From the NCBI RefSeq assembly GCF_026151205.1, contig NC_087081.1:13746340-13806339 (forward strand): a stretch of 60,000 nt of DNA. Direction: 5' to 3'. Below are positions 19,959 through 32,000 of this stretch, in pieces. The notes under the pieces are model-generated. The model was not told where the DNA came from. It searched no databases and saw nothing but the letters and a program-made list of their open reading frames with translations. Every line of letters starts with the position of its first letter. The stretch's first letter is position 1. Origin of the DNA: Bolinopsis microptera. Its lineage: Eukaryota; Ctenophora; Tentaculata; Lobata; Bolinopsidae. The translations under genes and the position numbers were made by a program.

Positions 19959-21080
19959 TATGGCGGCCGAGATGGCTCACCAAAATTTTCACTGAAAATT
20001 TTGAATTAAAAAATTAATCATACAATCAATCGCAAAATAAAAACGACTTTGAATTTGATTTGTAAAATGATTTTAAAATTTAAATAAAAACGATTTTCAT
20101 ATTGAAATTGAAAACGATTCTCATTTTTAAAACGATTTTGAGTTTGATTTTGAAAACGATATTGATTTTTATTTTGAAAACAATATTGGTTTTGATTTTA
20201 AAAACGATATTGATTTTGATTTTAAAAACGATATTGATTTTGATTTCGAAAACGATATTGATTTTGATTTTTAAAACCATTTTGATTTTGATTTTTAAAA
20301 CCATTTTGATTTTGATTTTGAAAACCATTTCGATTTTGAAAATGTTTTTTTTTTTTTTTGTGGCGGCTGAGATGGCCCAGCTAGCTAATTAGCCGTATGG
20401 GACTTATGTTCCGGGGTATTTGGAACAGGTTTATGGGTTCAAATAGTTAGTACATGTCCCAAACCATCAGAAAAATCAAGTTTCGACCTCCCAACACACT
20501 CAGGCCACTCCCAGGGGCCACGCCCATCCCAAAATAGCTGAAATCCAGATAGTTAGATGGGCGTGGCCCCTGTGAGTAGCCTGAGTGGGTTGGGAGGTCG
20601 AAACTTGATTTTTCTGATGGTTTGGGACAGGTACTAACTATTTAAACCCCTAAACTTGTTCCAAATACCCCGGAACATAAATCCCATAAGGCTAATTAGC
20701 TAGCTGAGCCATCTCAGCCGCCACCAAAAAAAAAACATTTTCAAAATCGAAATGGTTTTCAAAATCAAAATCAAAATGGTTTTCAAAATCAAAATCAATA
20801 TCGTTTTCGAAATCAAAATCAATATCGTTTTTAAAATCAAATTCAATATCGTTTTTAAAATCAAAACCAATATCGTTTTCAAAATCAAAATCAAACTCAA
20901 AATCGTTTTAAAAATGAGAATCGTTTTCAATTTCAATATGAAAATCGTTTTTTATTTAAATTTTAAAATCATTTTACAAATCAAATTCAAAATCGTTTTT
21001 ATTTTGCAATTAATTGTATGATCAATTTTTTCATTCAAAATTTTCAGTGAAAATTTTGATGAGCCATCTCGGCCGCCATA
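19959..21080. mobile_element. fold-back transposable element, 1122 bp, with 6-bp target duplication
   Basis: Nearly the whole element is an inverted repeat with arms of about 540 bp and a centre near 20540. The ends are TATGGCGGCCGAGATGGCTC and its complement, flanked by GTAATC at 19953-19958 and 21081-21086. Each arm has, from outside in: the terminal block, an A+T-rich tandem stretch built on AAAACGATATTGATTTTGAT, a second copy of the terminal block (GGCGGCTGAGATGG, near 20362 and 20708), then about 180 bp of unique sequence. No transposase frame is present; the lysine/isoleucine-rich ORFs on both strands are by-products of the repeats. Confidence 0.92.
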
Positions 21081-21371
21081 GTAATCCTCCGCTTCTTGTA
21101 CTTACTGCTCACAGCTCATAAAATGGTCAACAAAGGATTCACATCTTTTCAGTTGAAAGGTTCGTTCCTACTGAGTAAGGGTCTGAAACAAATTGTTATA
21201 ATATGATATAATAGCAATACATCAAACCTTTGTTAAATCTTTGAATAGATTTTGAATTTAATTTAATGTTAAATACATATTTATAAATAATACGTATTTA
21301 ACTTTTTTATGAATGTTTAAAAACACAAATGTTTCTCACAGTGATGGAGTTATGTGTCTTTTTCAGGGAAT

Positions 21372-21414
21372 TCATCGATCAGCCATGAAGCTGATCGTTG
21401 CTGTAATCTGTATT
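21372..21414 (-). CDS. possible last coding exon following the 21661-21766 exon
   Basis: Minus-strand acceptor CACCATTTCAG precedes 21414. Joined in phase to the 21661-21766 exon it reads RIQITATISFMADR and stops at TGA 21374-21372. On the plus strand the same bases encode MKLIVAVICILK after a strong acceptor (GTGTCTTTTTCAG), which would be a signal peptide. Only one strand is likely real; both readings are conserved in copy A near 18.2 kb. Confidence 0.22.
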
Positions 21415-21660
21415 CTGAAATGGTGATTTTATTGCCGAGTGACACATTATTTCTGGTATTGTACATGTAATTTCTGGTTATCAGCACAGTTCATGTTCAA
21501 AATGCGAAAGTAAATTTGTTCACAGTTAAATTGAAAATAATTTAGATAATAGCAATGTGTTTTAAACAGCAATTGAATTTTAGGAATTCAGCACAATAGA
21601 AGTGTTGCAGTATATGACGGAAAAAAAACAAACACTTAAAGTGGACATTTTCTTACTAAC

Positions 21661-21766
21661 CTTGAATTCTCATAGATTAATTGGAGGTGATATTCTCTCT
21701 CTTTCTTCCTGTTCATCTCTATTCTGTCGACATTCGTAAAGACTTTATACATCATCGTCATTGTTC
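21661..21766 (-). CDS. exon-like segment, copy B (open)
   Basis: Acceptor AACAACCCCAG, donor CAAG|GTTAGTAAG. Phase-1 reading TMTMMYKVFTNVDRIE... is open throughout and rich in charged residues. It could be a cytoplasmic exon at the 3' end of the cysteine-rich gene at 22.9-32.1 kb, which also uses phase-1 introns, but no exon clearly links the two. Confidence 0.35.
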
Positions 21767-21915
21767 CTGGGGTTGTTAATTAATAACTTGAGATAGGAGT
21801 AGATTATCATTAGACCTTATGAAGATCTTCTGGTTTTTGTCATTTGAAATGGAAATCAACGGATTTTCGGTTAGTTTCTAATATTTGCTAGGCTATATTA
21901 TCAAGGGTTTATGTT

Positions 21916-22415
21916 GTAACATTGAGCTAGATTCTATGTACATCTCACGATCGCATTAAGTGTTTTATTTTAATTTAATATATTTATGAAACAAAGTGTT
22001 TTACTATGTTATAATGAAAATGCATTCTTACTTAATTGATTTTACATTTTATTTTGCTTTGTCAAATGCTGTTGTGTTGAGATCTCAGAGCAGGTTACCT
22101 CGATACCTTTTCTGGGGACTTATGGGTATTGGGTTTCTGCTGTCATACTTTTCCACCCGGAAAACTCAAACATACATTTTCTTATTTAGATATCTAAGTT
22201 AGATTGCAGTATCATCTGAGCTATTTGTCATAGCCCATCAACTGTAAGATTAAATAAATCAGTTTTTTATAGTAATATAACCATTAACCAACTCTCCCCC
22301 TTACGACATTATTTTACCCCCTTTCGTCGGTTATGCTGATACTGCCCTGGTTGTACGAAGAGTTTAGTTATCCTTTTGTAGTGATGATATGGTCATTTAG
22401 CATATCCGCTTTTAC
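21916..22415. other. intronic or intergenic sequence with a decayed sushi-like exon
   Basis: At about 22060-22160 the minus strand reads WKSMTAETQYP, stop, VPRKGIEVTCSE, which lines up residue by residue with the sushi exon at 22863-23057 (TTTQFPVVPGTVVEVNCVES region). The TAA at 22122-22120 falls where the intact exon has a valine codon. Flanking splice sites are unclear. The plus-strand 68-codon frame here is a shadow. Confidence 0.35.
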
Positions 22416-22424
22416 AATTATACC

Positions 22425-22854
22425 TTAGATGGCAAGTACGTACGGTACAGGGCTTTAAGTACGTACGGTACAGCTACTTTTAAAGGTACGTACGGTACAG
22501 GCACTGTAAGGTACAATTTTTTTTCAAATTTTTAGAATTAACTTCTATTCAGTGAATTACTTGCAATTTTTTATTAGTATTATCATCATAATTTTTGAGA
22601 CAGAACTAGAAGTCGAAAATAAACACACAAATTAACCGGTACTACACTACTACTACTTGTAATTATCGTTAAACTCAAAGCTTCATCCTTTTGTTGCAGT
22701 ATACGAACACCAGCTTTTCAGCTAGCTCAGGTCGAAACCTTAATCTACGCTTGTCCATTGCTATCAACTGGATTTGTACCTTTCAGCCTACTTTATTAAG
22801 TACGTACCGTACAGCTAATTTAAAGGTACGTACCGTACGTACTTGCCATCTTAG
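22425..22854. mobile_element. MITE with GTACGTAC-rich inverted ends and 9-bp target duplication
   Basis: The inverted ends share AGATGGCAAGTACGTACGGT. Internal copies of the GTACGTACGGTACAG motif occur near both ends, reversed on the right. Flanking direct repeats AATTATACC lie at 22416-22424 and 22855-22863. A 9-bp duplication suggests a Mutator-like family, though hAT (8 bp) cannot be excluded. 430 bp, no coding capacity. Confidence 0.82.
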
Positions 22855-22862
22855 AATTATAC

Positions 22863-23057
22863 CTGTATTTATACACTCGGGTTCATTAAAATCGAAAATA
22901 AATTCCGTTCCTGAGGTGCAGGTCACCTCGCTGCTCCCTTTATTGAGAGCTCTGGATTCAACACAATTCACTTCCACCACGGTTCCTGGGACTACTGGGA
23001 ACTGTGTTGTTGTTCTGATCGCAGTTCTCCACTCAGCCTTCAGTCCCTTACAGCTCA
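22863..23057 (-). CDS. sushi/CCP-like exon
   Basis: 195 bp between acceptor ATATCGACAG and donor ACAG|GTATAATT. It reads VSCKGLKAEW... then PGTVVEVNC, GSSEVTC and FNEPEC, the cysteine, glycine and valine pattern of a sushi module, although the canonical tryptophan before the last cysteine is replaced (FIFDFNEPEC). It follows exon A1 in phase 1. Its donor is the GGTATAATT that forms one copy of the target duplication of the MITE at 22425-22854. Confidence 0.7.
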
Positions 23058-26000
23058 CTGTCGATATGTCATATTAAATCACGTTAAACTGATTAATAAG
23101 GGTTATTTTGACGGTTTCTTATGTTCTCTTCCGCAGTTCCGCGACTTAGTTTTCCTGTCCCAACCCGAACCCTTTCAAGCAACCTCAAATATAACTATAC
23201 TACAATTTACCATTCTGTATCGCAGTTAAATAAAATTTAAAACATAACAATAGTATAAGATTTAAAGTTATCTTACCACAGGCAGTTTTGTTAGTGTTTG
23301 GTTTCCCTCCAGCGGCACATGTCTCACAGCTTGTCATAGCATCAGTCCGATATGTTCCTTCCCCACACGGCTCTGGAATTATAACGTTATATATCATTAC
23401 AATTGGTAAATCGATGTGGAAGATAAGGAAATCGTTATTATATAACTATTTAAGTAAATTAAAATCGTTATTATATAAGTACACTTTAGACTTGTTTCAA
23501 TTAAATTAGATTTAAAACAATAGGTGAATAATTAAATATCCACAGAACCACGGTTTTTTGATAGAATTATTACCACCCAGACTCTTACAGTTCTTGTCTT
23601 TCCGTACCACAAATTTGCCTTCTTGATTCTAAGCCCTAATAATAATTAATAATTTTAATATAATAAAATCTTGTTAACAATTCTTACCACATTTTGTTCT
23701 CCCTGAGTTTCGTTCCTGGCCAAGTTCACAAGCTGTACACAAGGCTGCTCCTTCTGAACTGATCGTGTTATCAGGACATTCTTCACATGTGTTCATCTCA
23801 ATGTTCTTGTAGCTTCCAGCTGGACATGGCTCTGAAGAATTAGGAAGTCTTTAGCAGTAATTCGTTTGAACTACCTTATTATTATTAAGAAGTTATTGTG
23901 AGTACCAATATCCTCGGTTTTCATTCTATAACTCAGTTAATTAAATTTAAAACACAACAATAATATTAAATATAAGCTTTAAAGCTTACCACAGGCTGTT
24001 TTGTCAGAGTTTGGTGTCAATCCAGCTTCACATGTCTCACAGCTTGTCATAGCATCATTCCGATATTTTCCTTCCCCACACGGCTCTGGCATTAATAACG
24101 TTAAAACTGGCAAATCGTAGTGGAAGATAAAAAAATCGTTATTATATAAGTATTTAAGTACAGTTTAGATGTGTTACAATAACATTAGATTTAAAACAAT
24201 GTGTGAATAATTAAATATCCAAACAACCACGGTTTTTGATAGAATTATTACCACCCAAACTTTTACGGTTCTTGTCTTTTCATACCACAAATTTGCCTTC
24301 TTGATTCTAAGCCCTATCTGGCGCCTTATCCTTATCCCGTCTTAACCCTTAGCCTATCCTTGCCCATCTGTATAATATAGTATAATCATCTCAGCTCGGT
24401 TCTTGTTAACAATTCTTACCACATTTTGTTCTCCCTGAGTTTCGTTCCTTGCCAAGTTCACAAGCTGTACACAAGGCTGCTCCTTCTGAACTGATCGTGT
24501 TATCAGGACATTCTTTACATGTGTTCATCGCAATGTTCTTGTAGCTTCCAGCTGGACATGGCTCTGAAGAATTAGGAAATCTTTAAGCAGCAATTCGTTT
24601 GAACTACCTTATTAAGAAGTTATTGTGAGTACCAATATCCTCGGTTTTCATTCTATAGCACAGTTAATTCAAATTTAAAACATAACAATAATATTAAATA
24701 TAATAAGCTTTAAAGTTATCTTACCACAGGCTGTTTTGTCAGAGTTTGGTGTCAATCCAGCGTCACATGTCTCACAGCTTGTCATAGCATCATTCCGATA
24801 TGATTTTTCTCCACACGGCTCTACAATTATAACGTTACAAATGGCAAATCGTTGTGGAAGATAAGAAAATCGTTATTATATAAGTACACTTCAGATGTGT
24901 TGCAATGTACAATTACATAAGATTTAAAACAATAGGTGGAAAATTAAATATCCACACAACCACGGTTTTTTGATAGACTTATTACCACCCAGACTCTTAC
25001 GGTTCTTGTCTTTTTGTACCACAATAATTTGCCTTCTTGATTCTAAGCCCTATCTGGCGCATTATCCTTATCCCGTCTTAACCCTTAGCCTATCTTTACC
25101 AATCTATATAATATAGATATAATCATATTAGCTCGGTTCTTGTTAACAATTCTTACCACATTTTGTTCTCCCTGAGTTTCGTTCCTTGCCAAGTTCACAA
25201 GCTGTACACAAGGCTGCTCCTTCTGAACTGATCGTGTTATCAGGACATTCTTTACATGTGTTCATCGCAATGTTCTTGTAGCTTCCAGCTGGACATGGCT
25301 CTGAAGAATTAGGAAATCTTTAAGCAGCAATTCGTTTGAACTACCTTATTAAGAAGTTATTGTGAGTACCAATATCCTCGGTTTTCATTCTATAGCACAG
25401 TTAATTCAAATTTAAAACATAACAATAATATTAAATATAATAAGCTTTAAAGTTATCTTACCACAGGCTGTTTTGTCAGAGTTTGGTGTCAATCCAGCGT
25501 CACATGTTTCACAGCTTGTCATAGCATCATTCCGATATGATTTTTCTCCACACGGCTCTACAATTATAACGTTACAAATGGCAAATCGTTGTGGAAGATA
25601 AGAAAAACGTTATTACATAAATACACTTCAGATGTGTTACAATTACATAAGATTTAAAACAATAGGCGAAAAATTAAATATCCACACAACTACGGTTTTT
25701 TGATAGACTTATTACCACCCAGACTCTTACGGTTCTTGTCTTTTTGTACCACAATAATTTGCCTTCTTGATTCTAAGCCCTATCTGGCGCATTATCCTTA
25801 TCCCGTCTTAACCCTTAGCCTATCTTTACCAATCTATATAATATAGATATAATCATATTAGCTCGGTTCTTGTTAACAATTCTTACCACATTTTGTTCTC
25901 CCTGAGTTTCGTTCCTTGCCAAGTTCACAAGCTGTACACAAGGCTGCTCCTTCTGAACTGATCGTGTTATCAGGACATTCTTCACATGTGTTCATCTCAA

Positions 26001-29000
26001 TGTTCTTGTAGCTTCCAGCTGGACATGGCTCTGAAGAATTAGGAAATCTTTAAGCAGCAATTCGTTTGAACTACCTTATTAAGAAGTTATTGTGAGTACC
26101 AATAGCCTCGGTTTTCATTCTATACCACAGTTAATTCAAATTTAAAACATAACAATACTAATACTATTAAATTTTATAAGCTTTAAAGTTATCTTACCAC
26201 AGGCTGTTTTGTCAGAGTTTGGTGTCAATCCAGCGTCACATGTCTCACAGCTTGTCATAGCATCATTCCGATATGATTTTTCTCCACACGGCTCTACAAT
26301 TATAACGTTACAAATGGCAAATCGTTGTGGAAGATAAGAAAAACGTTATTACATAAATACACTTCAGATGTGTTACAATTACATAAGATTTAAAACAATA
26401 GGCGAAAAATTAAATATCCACACAACTACGGTTTTTTGATAGAATTATTACCACCCAGACTCTTACGGTTCTTGTCTTTTCGTACCAATAATTTGCCTTC
26501 TTGATTCTAAGCCCTATCTGGCGCCTTATCCTTATCCCGTCTTAACCCTTAGCCTATCTTTGCCCATCTATATAATATAGATATAATCATCTCAGCTCAG
26601 TTCTTGTTAATAATTCTTACCACATTCTGTTCTCCCTGAGTTTCGTTCCTGGCCAAGTTCACAAGCTGTACACAAGGCTGCTCCTTCTGAACTGATCGTG
26701 TTATCAGGACATTCTTCACATGTGTTCATCTCAATGTTCTTGTAGCTTCCAGCTGGACATGGCTCTGAAGAATTAGGAAATCTTTAAGCAGCAATTCGTT
26801 TGAACTACCTTATTAAGAAGTTATTGTGAGTACCAACAGCCTCGGTTTTCATTCTATACCACAGTTCATTCAAATTTAAAACATAACAATACTAATACTA
26901 TTAAATTTTATAAGCTTTAAAGTTATCTTACCACAGGCTGTTTTGTCAGAGTTTGGTGTCAATCCAGCGTCACATGTTTCACAGCTTGTCATAGCATCAT
27001 TCCGATATGATTTTTCTCCACACGGCTCTACAATTATAACGTTACAAATGGCAAATCGTTGTGGAAGATAAGAAAATCGTTATTATATAAGTACACTTCA
27101 GATGTGTTACAATTACATAACATTTAAAACAATAGGCGAAAAATTAAATATCCACACAACTACGGTTTTTTGATAGACTTATTACCACCCAGACTCTTAC
27201 GGTTCTTGTCTTTTTGTACCACAATAATTTGCCTTCTTGATTCTAAGCCCTATCTGGCGCCTTATCCTTATCCCGTCTTAACCCTTAGCCTATCTTTACC
27301 AATCTATATAATATAGATATAATCATCTCAGCTCGGTTCTTGTTAACAATTCTTACCACATTTTGTTCTCCCTGAGTTTCGTTCCTTGCCAAGTTCACAA
27401 GCTGTACACAAGGCTGCTCCTTCTGAACTGATCGTGTTATCAGGACATTCTTTACATGTGTTCATCGCAATGTTCTTGTAGCTTCCAGCTGGACATGGCT
27501 CTGAAGAATTAGGAAATCTTTAAGCAGCAATTCGTTTGAACTACCTTATTAAGAAGTTATTGTGAGTACCAATATCCTCGGTTTTCATTCTATAGCACAG
27601 TTAATTCAAATTTAAAACATAACAATAATATTAAATATAATAAGCTTTAAAGTTATCTTACCACAGGCTGTTTTGTCAGAGTTTGGTGTCAATCCAGCGT
27701 CACATGTCTCACAGCTTGTCATAGCATCATTCCGATATGATTTTTCTCCACACGGCTCTACAATTATAACGTTACAAATGGCAAATCGTTGTGGAAGATA
27801 AGAAAATCGTTATTATATAAGTACACTTCAGATGTGTTACAATTACATAAGATTTAAAACAATAGGCGAAAATTAAATATCCACACAACTACGGTTTTTG
27901 ATAGAATTATTACCACCCAGACTCTTACGGTTCTTGTCTTTTCGTACCAATAATTTGCCTTCTTGATTCTAAGCCCTATCTGGCGCCTTATCCTTATCCC
28001 GACTTAACCCTTAGCCTATCTTTGCCCATCTATATAATATAGATATAATCATCTCAGCTCAGTTCTTGTTAACAATTCTTACCACATTCTGTTCTCCCTG
28101 AGTTTCGTTCCTGGCCAAGTTCACAAGCTGTACACAAGGCTGCTCCTTCTGAACTGATCGTGTTATCAGGACATTCTTCACATGTGTTCATCTCAATGTT
28201 CTGGTAGCTTCCAGCTGGACATGGCTCTGAAGAATTAGGAAATCTTTAAGCAGCAATTCGTTTGAACTACCTTATTAAGAAGTTATTGTGAGTACCAATA
28301 GCCTCGGTTTTCATTCTATACCACAGTTAATTCAAATTTAAAACATAACAATACTAATACTATTAAATTTTATAAGCTTTAAAGTTATCTTACCACAGGC
28401 TGTTTTGTCAGAGTTTGGTGTCAATCCAGCGTCACATGTTTCACAGCTTGTCATAGCATCATTCCGATATGATTTTTCTCCACACGGCTCTACAATTATA
28501 ACGTTACAAATGGCAAATCGTTGTGGAAGATAAGAAAATCGTTATTATATAAGTACACTTCAGATGTGTTACAATTACATAAGATTTAAAACAATAGGCA
28601 AAAATTAAATATCCACACAACTACGGTTTTTTGATAGACTTATTACCACCCAGACTCTTACGGTTCTTGTCTTTTTGTACCACAATAATTTGCCTTCTTG
28701 ATTCTAAGCCCTATCTGGCGCCTTATCCTTATGCCGTCTTAACCCTTAGCCTATCTTTACCAATCTATATAATATAGATAATCTATTAGATATAATCATC
28801 TCAGCTCGGTTCTTGTTAACAATTCTTACCACATTTTGTTCTCCCTGAGTTTCGTTCCTTGCCAAGTTCACAAGCTGTACACAAGGCTGCTCCTTCTGAA
28901 CTGATCGTGTTATCAGGACATTCTTTACATGTGTTCATCGCAATGTTCTTGTAGCTTCCAGCTGGACATGGCTCTGAAGAATTAGGAAATCTTTAAGCAG

Positions 29001-32000
29001 CAATTCGTTTGAACTACCTTATTAAGAAGTTATTGTGAGTACCAATATCCTCGGTTTTCATTCTATAGCACAGTTAATTCAAATTTAAAACATAACAATA
29101 ATATTAAATATAATAAGCTTTAAAGTTATCTTACCACAGGCTGTTTTGTCAGAGTTTGGTGTCAATCCAGCGTCACATGTCTCACAGCTTGTCATAGCAT
29201 CATTCCGATATGATTTTTCTCCACACGGCTCTACAATTATAACGTTACAAATGGCAAATCGTTGTGGAAGATAAGAAAATCGTTATTATATAAGTACACT
29301 TCAGATGTGTTACAATTACATAAGATTTAAAACAATAGGCGAAAAATTAAATATCCACACAACTACGGTTTTTGATAGAATTATTACCACCCAGACTCTT
29401 ACGGTTCTTGTCTTTTCGTACCAATAATTTGCCTTCTTGATTCTAAGCCCTTATATCTGGCGCCTTATCCTTATCCCGTCTTAACCCTTAGCCTATCTTT
29501 GCCCATCTATATAATATAGATATAATCATCTCAGCTCAGTTCTTGTTAACAATTCTTACCACATTCTGTTCTCCCTGAGTTTCGTTCCTGGCCAAGTTCA
29601 CAAGCTGTACACAAGGCTGCTCCTTCTGAACTGATCGTGTTATCAGGACATTCTTCACATGTGTTCATCTCAATGTTCTTGTAGCTTCCAGCTGGACATG
29701 GCTCTGAAGAATTAGGAAATCTTTAAGCAGCAATTCGTTTGAACTACCTTATTAAGAAGTTATTGTGAGTACCAATATCCTCGGTTTTGATTCTATAGCA
29801 CAGTTAATTCAAATTTAAAACATAAAAATAATATTAAATATAAGCTTTAAAGTTATCTTACCACAGGCTGTTTTGTCAGAGTTTGGTGTCAATCCAGCGT
29901 CACATGTCTCACAGCTTGTCATAGCATCATTCCGATATGTTTTTTCTCCACACGGCTCTACAATTATAACGTTACAAATGGCAAATCGTTGTGGAAGATA
30001 AAAAAATCGTTATTATATAAATACACTTCAGATGTGTTACAATTACATAAGATTTAAAACAATAGGTGAAAAATTAAATATCCACACAACCACGGTTTTT
30101 TGATAGACTTATTACCACCCAGACTCTTACGGTTCTTGTCTTTTCATACCACAAATTTGCCTTCTTGATTCTAAGCCCTTATATCTGGCGCCTTATCCTT
30201 ATCCCGTCTTAACCCTTAGCCTATCTTTGCCCATCTGTATAATATAGTATAATCATCTCAGCTCGGTTCTTGTTAACAATTCTTACCACATTTTGTTCTC
30301 CCTGAGTTTCGTTCCTTGCCAAGTTCACAAGTTGTACACAAGGCTGCTCCTTCTGAACTGATCGTGTTATCAGGACATTCTTCACATGTGTTCATCTCAA
30401 TGTTCTTGTAGCTTCCAGCTGGACATGGCTCTGAAGAATTAGGAAATCTTTAAGCAGCAATTCGTTTGAACTACCTTATTAAGAAGTTATTGTGAGTACC
30501 AATATCCTAGGTTTTCATTCTATAGCACAGTTAATTCAAATTTAAAACATGACAATAATATTAGATATAATAAGCTTTAAAGTTATCTTACCACAGGCTG
30601 TTTTGTCAGAGTTTGGTGTCAATCCAGCGTCACATGTCTCACAGCTTGTCATAGCATCATTCCGATATTTTCCTTCTCCACACGGCTCTGGAATTAATAA
30701 CTTTAAAACTGGCAAATCGTAGTGGAAGATAAGAAAATCGTTATTATATAACTATTTAAGTACAGTTCAGATGTGTTACAATAGCATTAGATTTATAACA
30801 ATATGTGAAAAATTAAATATCCACATATTCCACGGTTTTTCGATGAAATTATTGCCACCCAGACTCTTACGATTCTTGTAATTTCGTACCACAAATTTTC
30901 CTTCTTGGTTCTAAGCCCAATACTAATTCAAATTGTTATCAGTCATTAGGATTAACGCTAAAAATTCGCCTCATCAACAAACTATGAAGCACAATGCCCA
31001 TTACACAATGCACAAATTGTGTAAACTCTGCAAAATAAATATTGAACCAAAAAAGTTTTGAGTTTGTTTGGTAAAATACCTTACTGCTTATGTTCAAGAT
31101 ATTTTGTAAAAACATCAGTTTTCAATTGATAATTGTTTCAACCTTTAGTAGCTGAAAATGGTTTGTCTCCATGATGTCTACTACAAAATATGCAATATTT
31201 CTAAATTATAGTTAGCTATTTTGCAATCTGAAAGAATGTGATTTTATCTCATTCGGAGAACAGTAATTGATAAAATTATGACCACTTTATTAAGTTATAA
31301 ATAACAATATATACTAACTATCCTATATCCCATATCCTATGATATATGCGTTTATAAATCAAGAGGCTTGCATATGAACATACTGACATGGGTGCAGAGT
31401 TGAGCCTGTACGGAACCTAGTAGTTTCAGTTCCTTGTTTAACTTGCCGCACAGCAAGGACATCCACCACCCTAGCCTGGCGAGGCACACAAATAACTAAA
31501 TAACATACTTGAAATTTAGACAGAAAACACGTAATCACGAGCTTACGAGAGAATCAGCAAGTTGGCTTATTTGTAAATTAAAGTTATTGTTTGTTAAACC
31601 AAAGCTTGTTGTTATTAGTCACCTGGTTGTGTTCCGTAGTAATTAGATGCTCTGTCGGAGGAGGAAGCGAACTTTATCTTTGTCACGTCCCTGTTCCAGA
31701 TCGTGCTCCACCCACCGTAACTATTGTTTTCACACGTTGCTTGAGAGATCAGTATGTTGAGCACCTCTACCTCGTTACAGTGTATCACTACTCTAACACC
31801 TGCAGTTTTGGTTAGAGTGATACGCCACACCTTGTCAGTAGGAGAGGGGAGATTAACAGGGAGGTTAGTGGAGGATGTGGTGCAGTAGGGGAGCGCGTAT
31901 TGTGGAGTAGAGCTGAATTTGAGGTATACTCCTCCTGCATACTCTCCCTCAGCAGAGTAGAGGAACACATGCACCATATCGCCACTCCCCAGCACACTAT

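Larger units (their letters stand above)
21268..21915. repeat. segmental duplication, copy B
   Basis: Contiguous counterpart of 18090-18436 plus 19275-19600. It lacks the Helitron-like pair and so represents the uninterrupted state. It carries exon-like segments on both strands (see 21372-21414, 21661-21766 and the signal-peptide-like frame near 21384). Confidence 0.85.

Noticed and set aside
20080-21021. ORFs encoding lysine/isoleucine repeats on both strands
   Set aside because: By-products of the A+T-rich tandem units in the fold-back element arms.
22691-23077. 128-codon plus-strand ORF
   Set aside because: It reads antisense through the sushi exon and the MITE; the minus strand has the cysteine pattern and splice sites.
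23277-30687. CRISPR-like array
   Set aside because: Regular repeats of about 730 bp contain spliced coding exons; units are long, and spacers are introns that are themselves repeated. The genome is eukaryotic.
31591-31997. Overlapping short ORFs on both strands at the 150-residue domain exon
   Set aside because: Shadow frames; only the splice-bounded minus-strand frame continues the module pattern.
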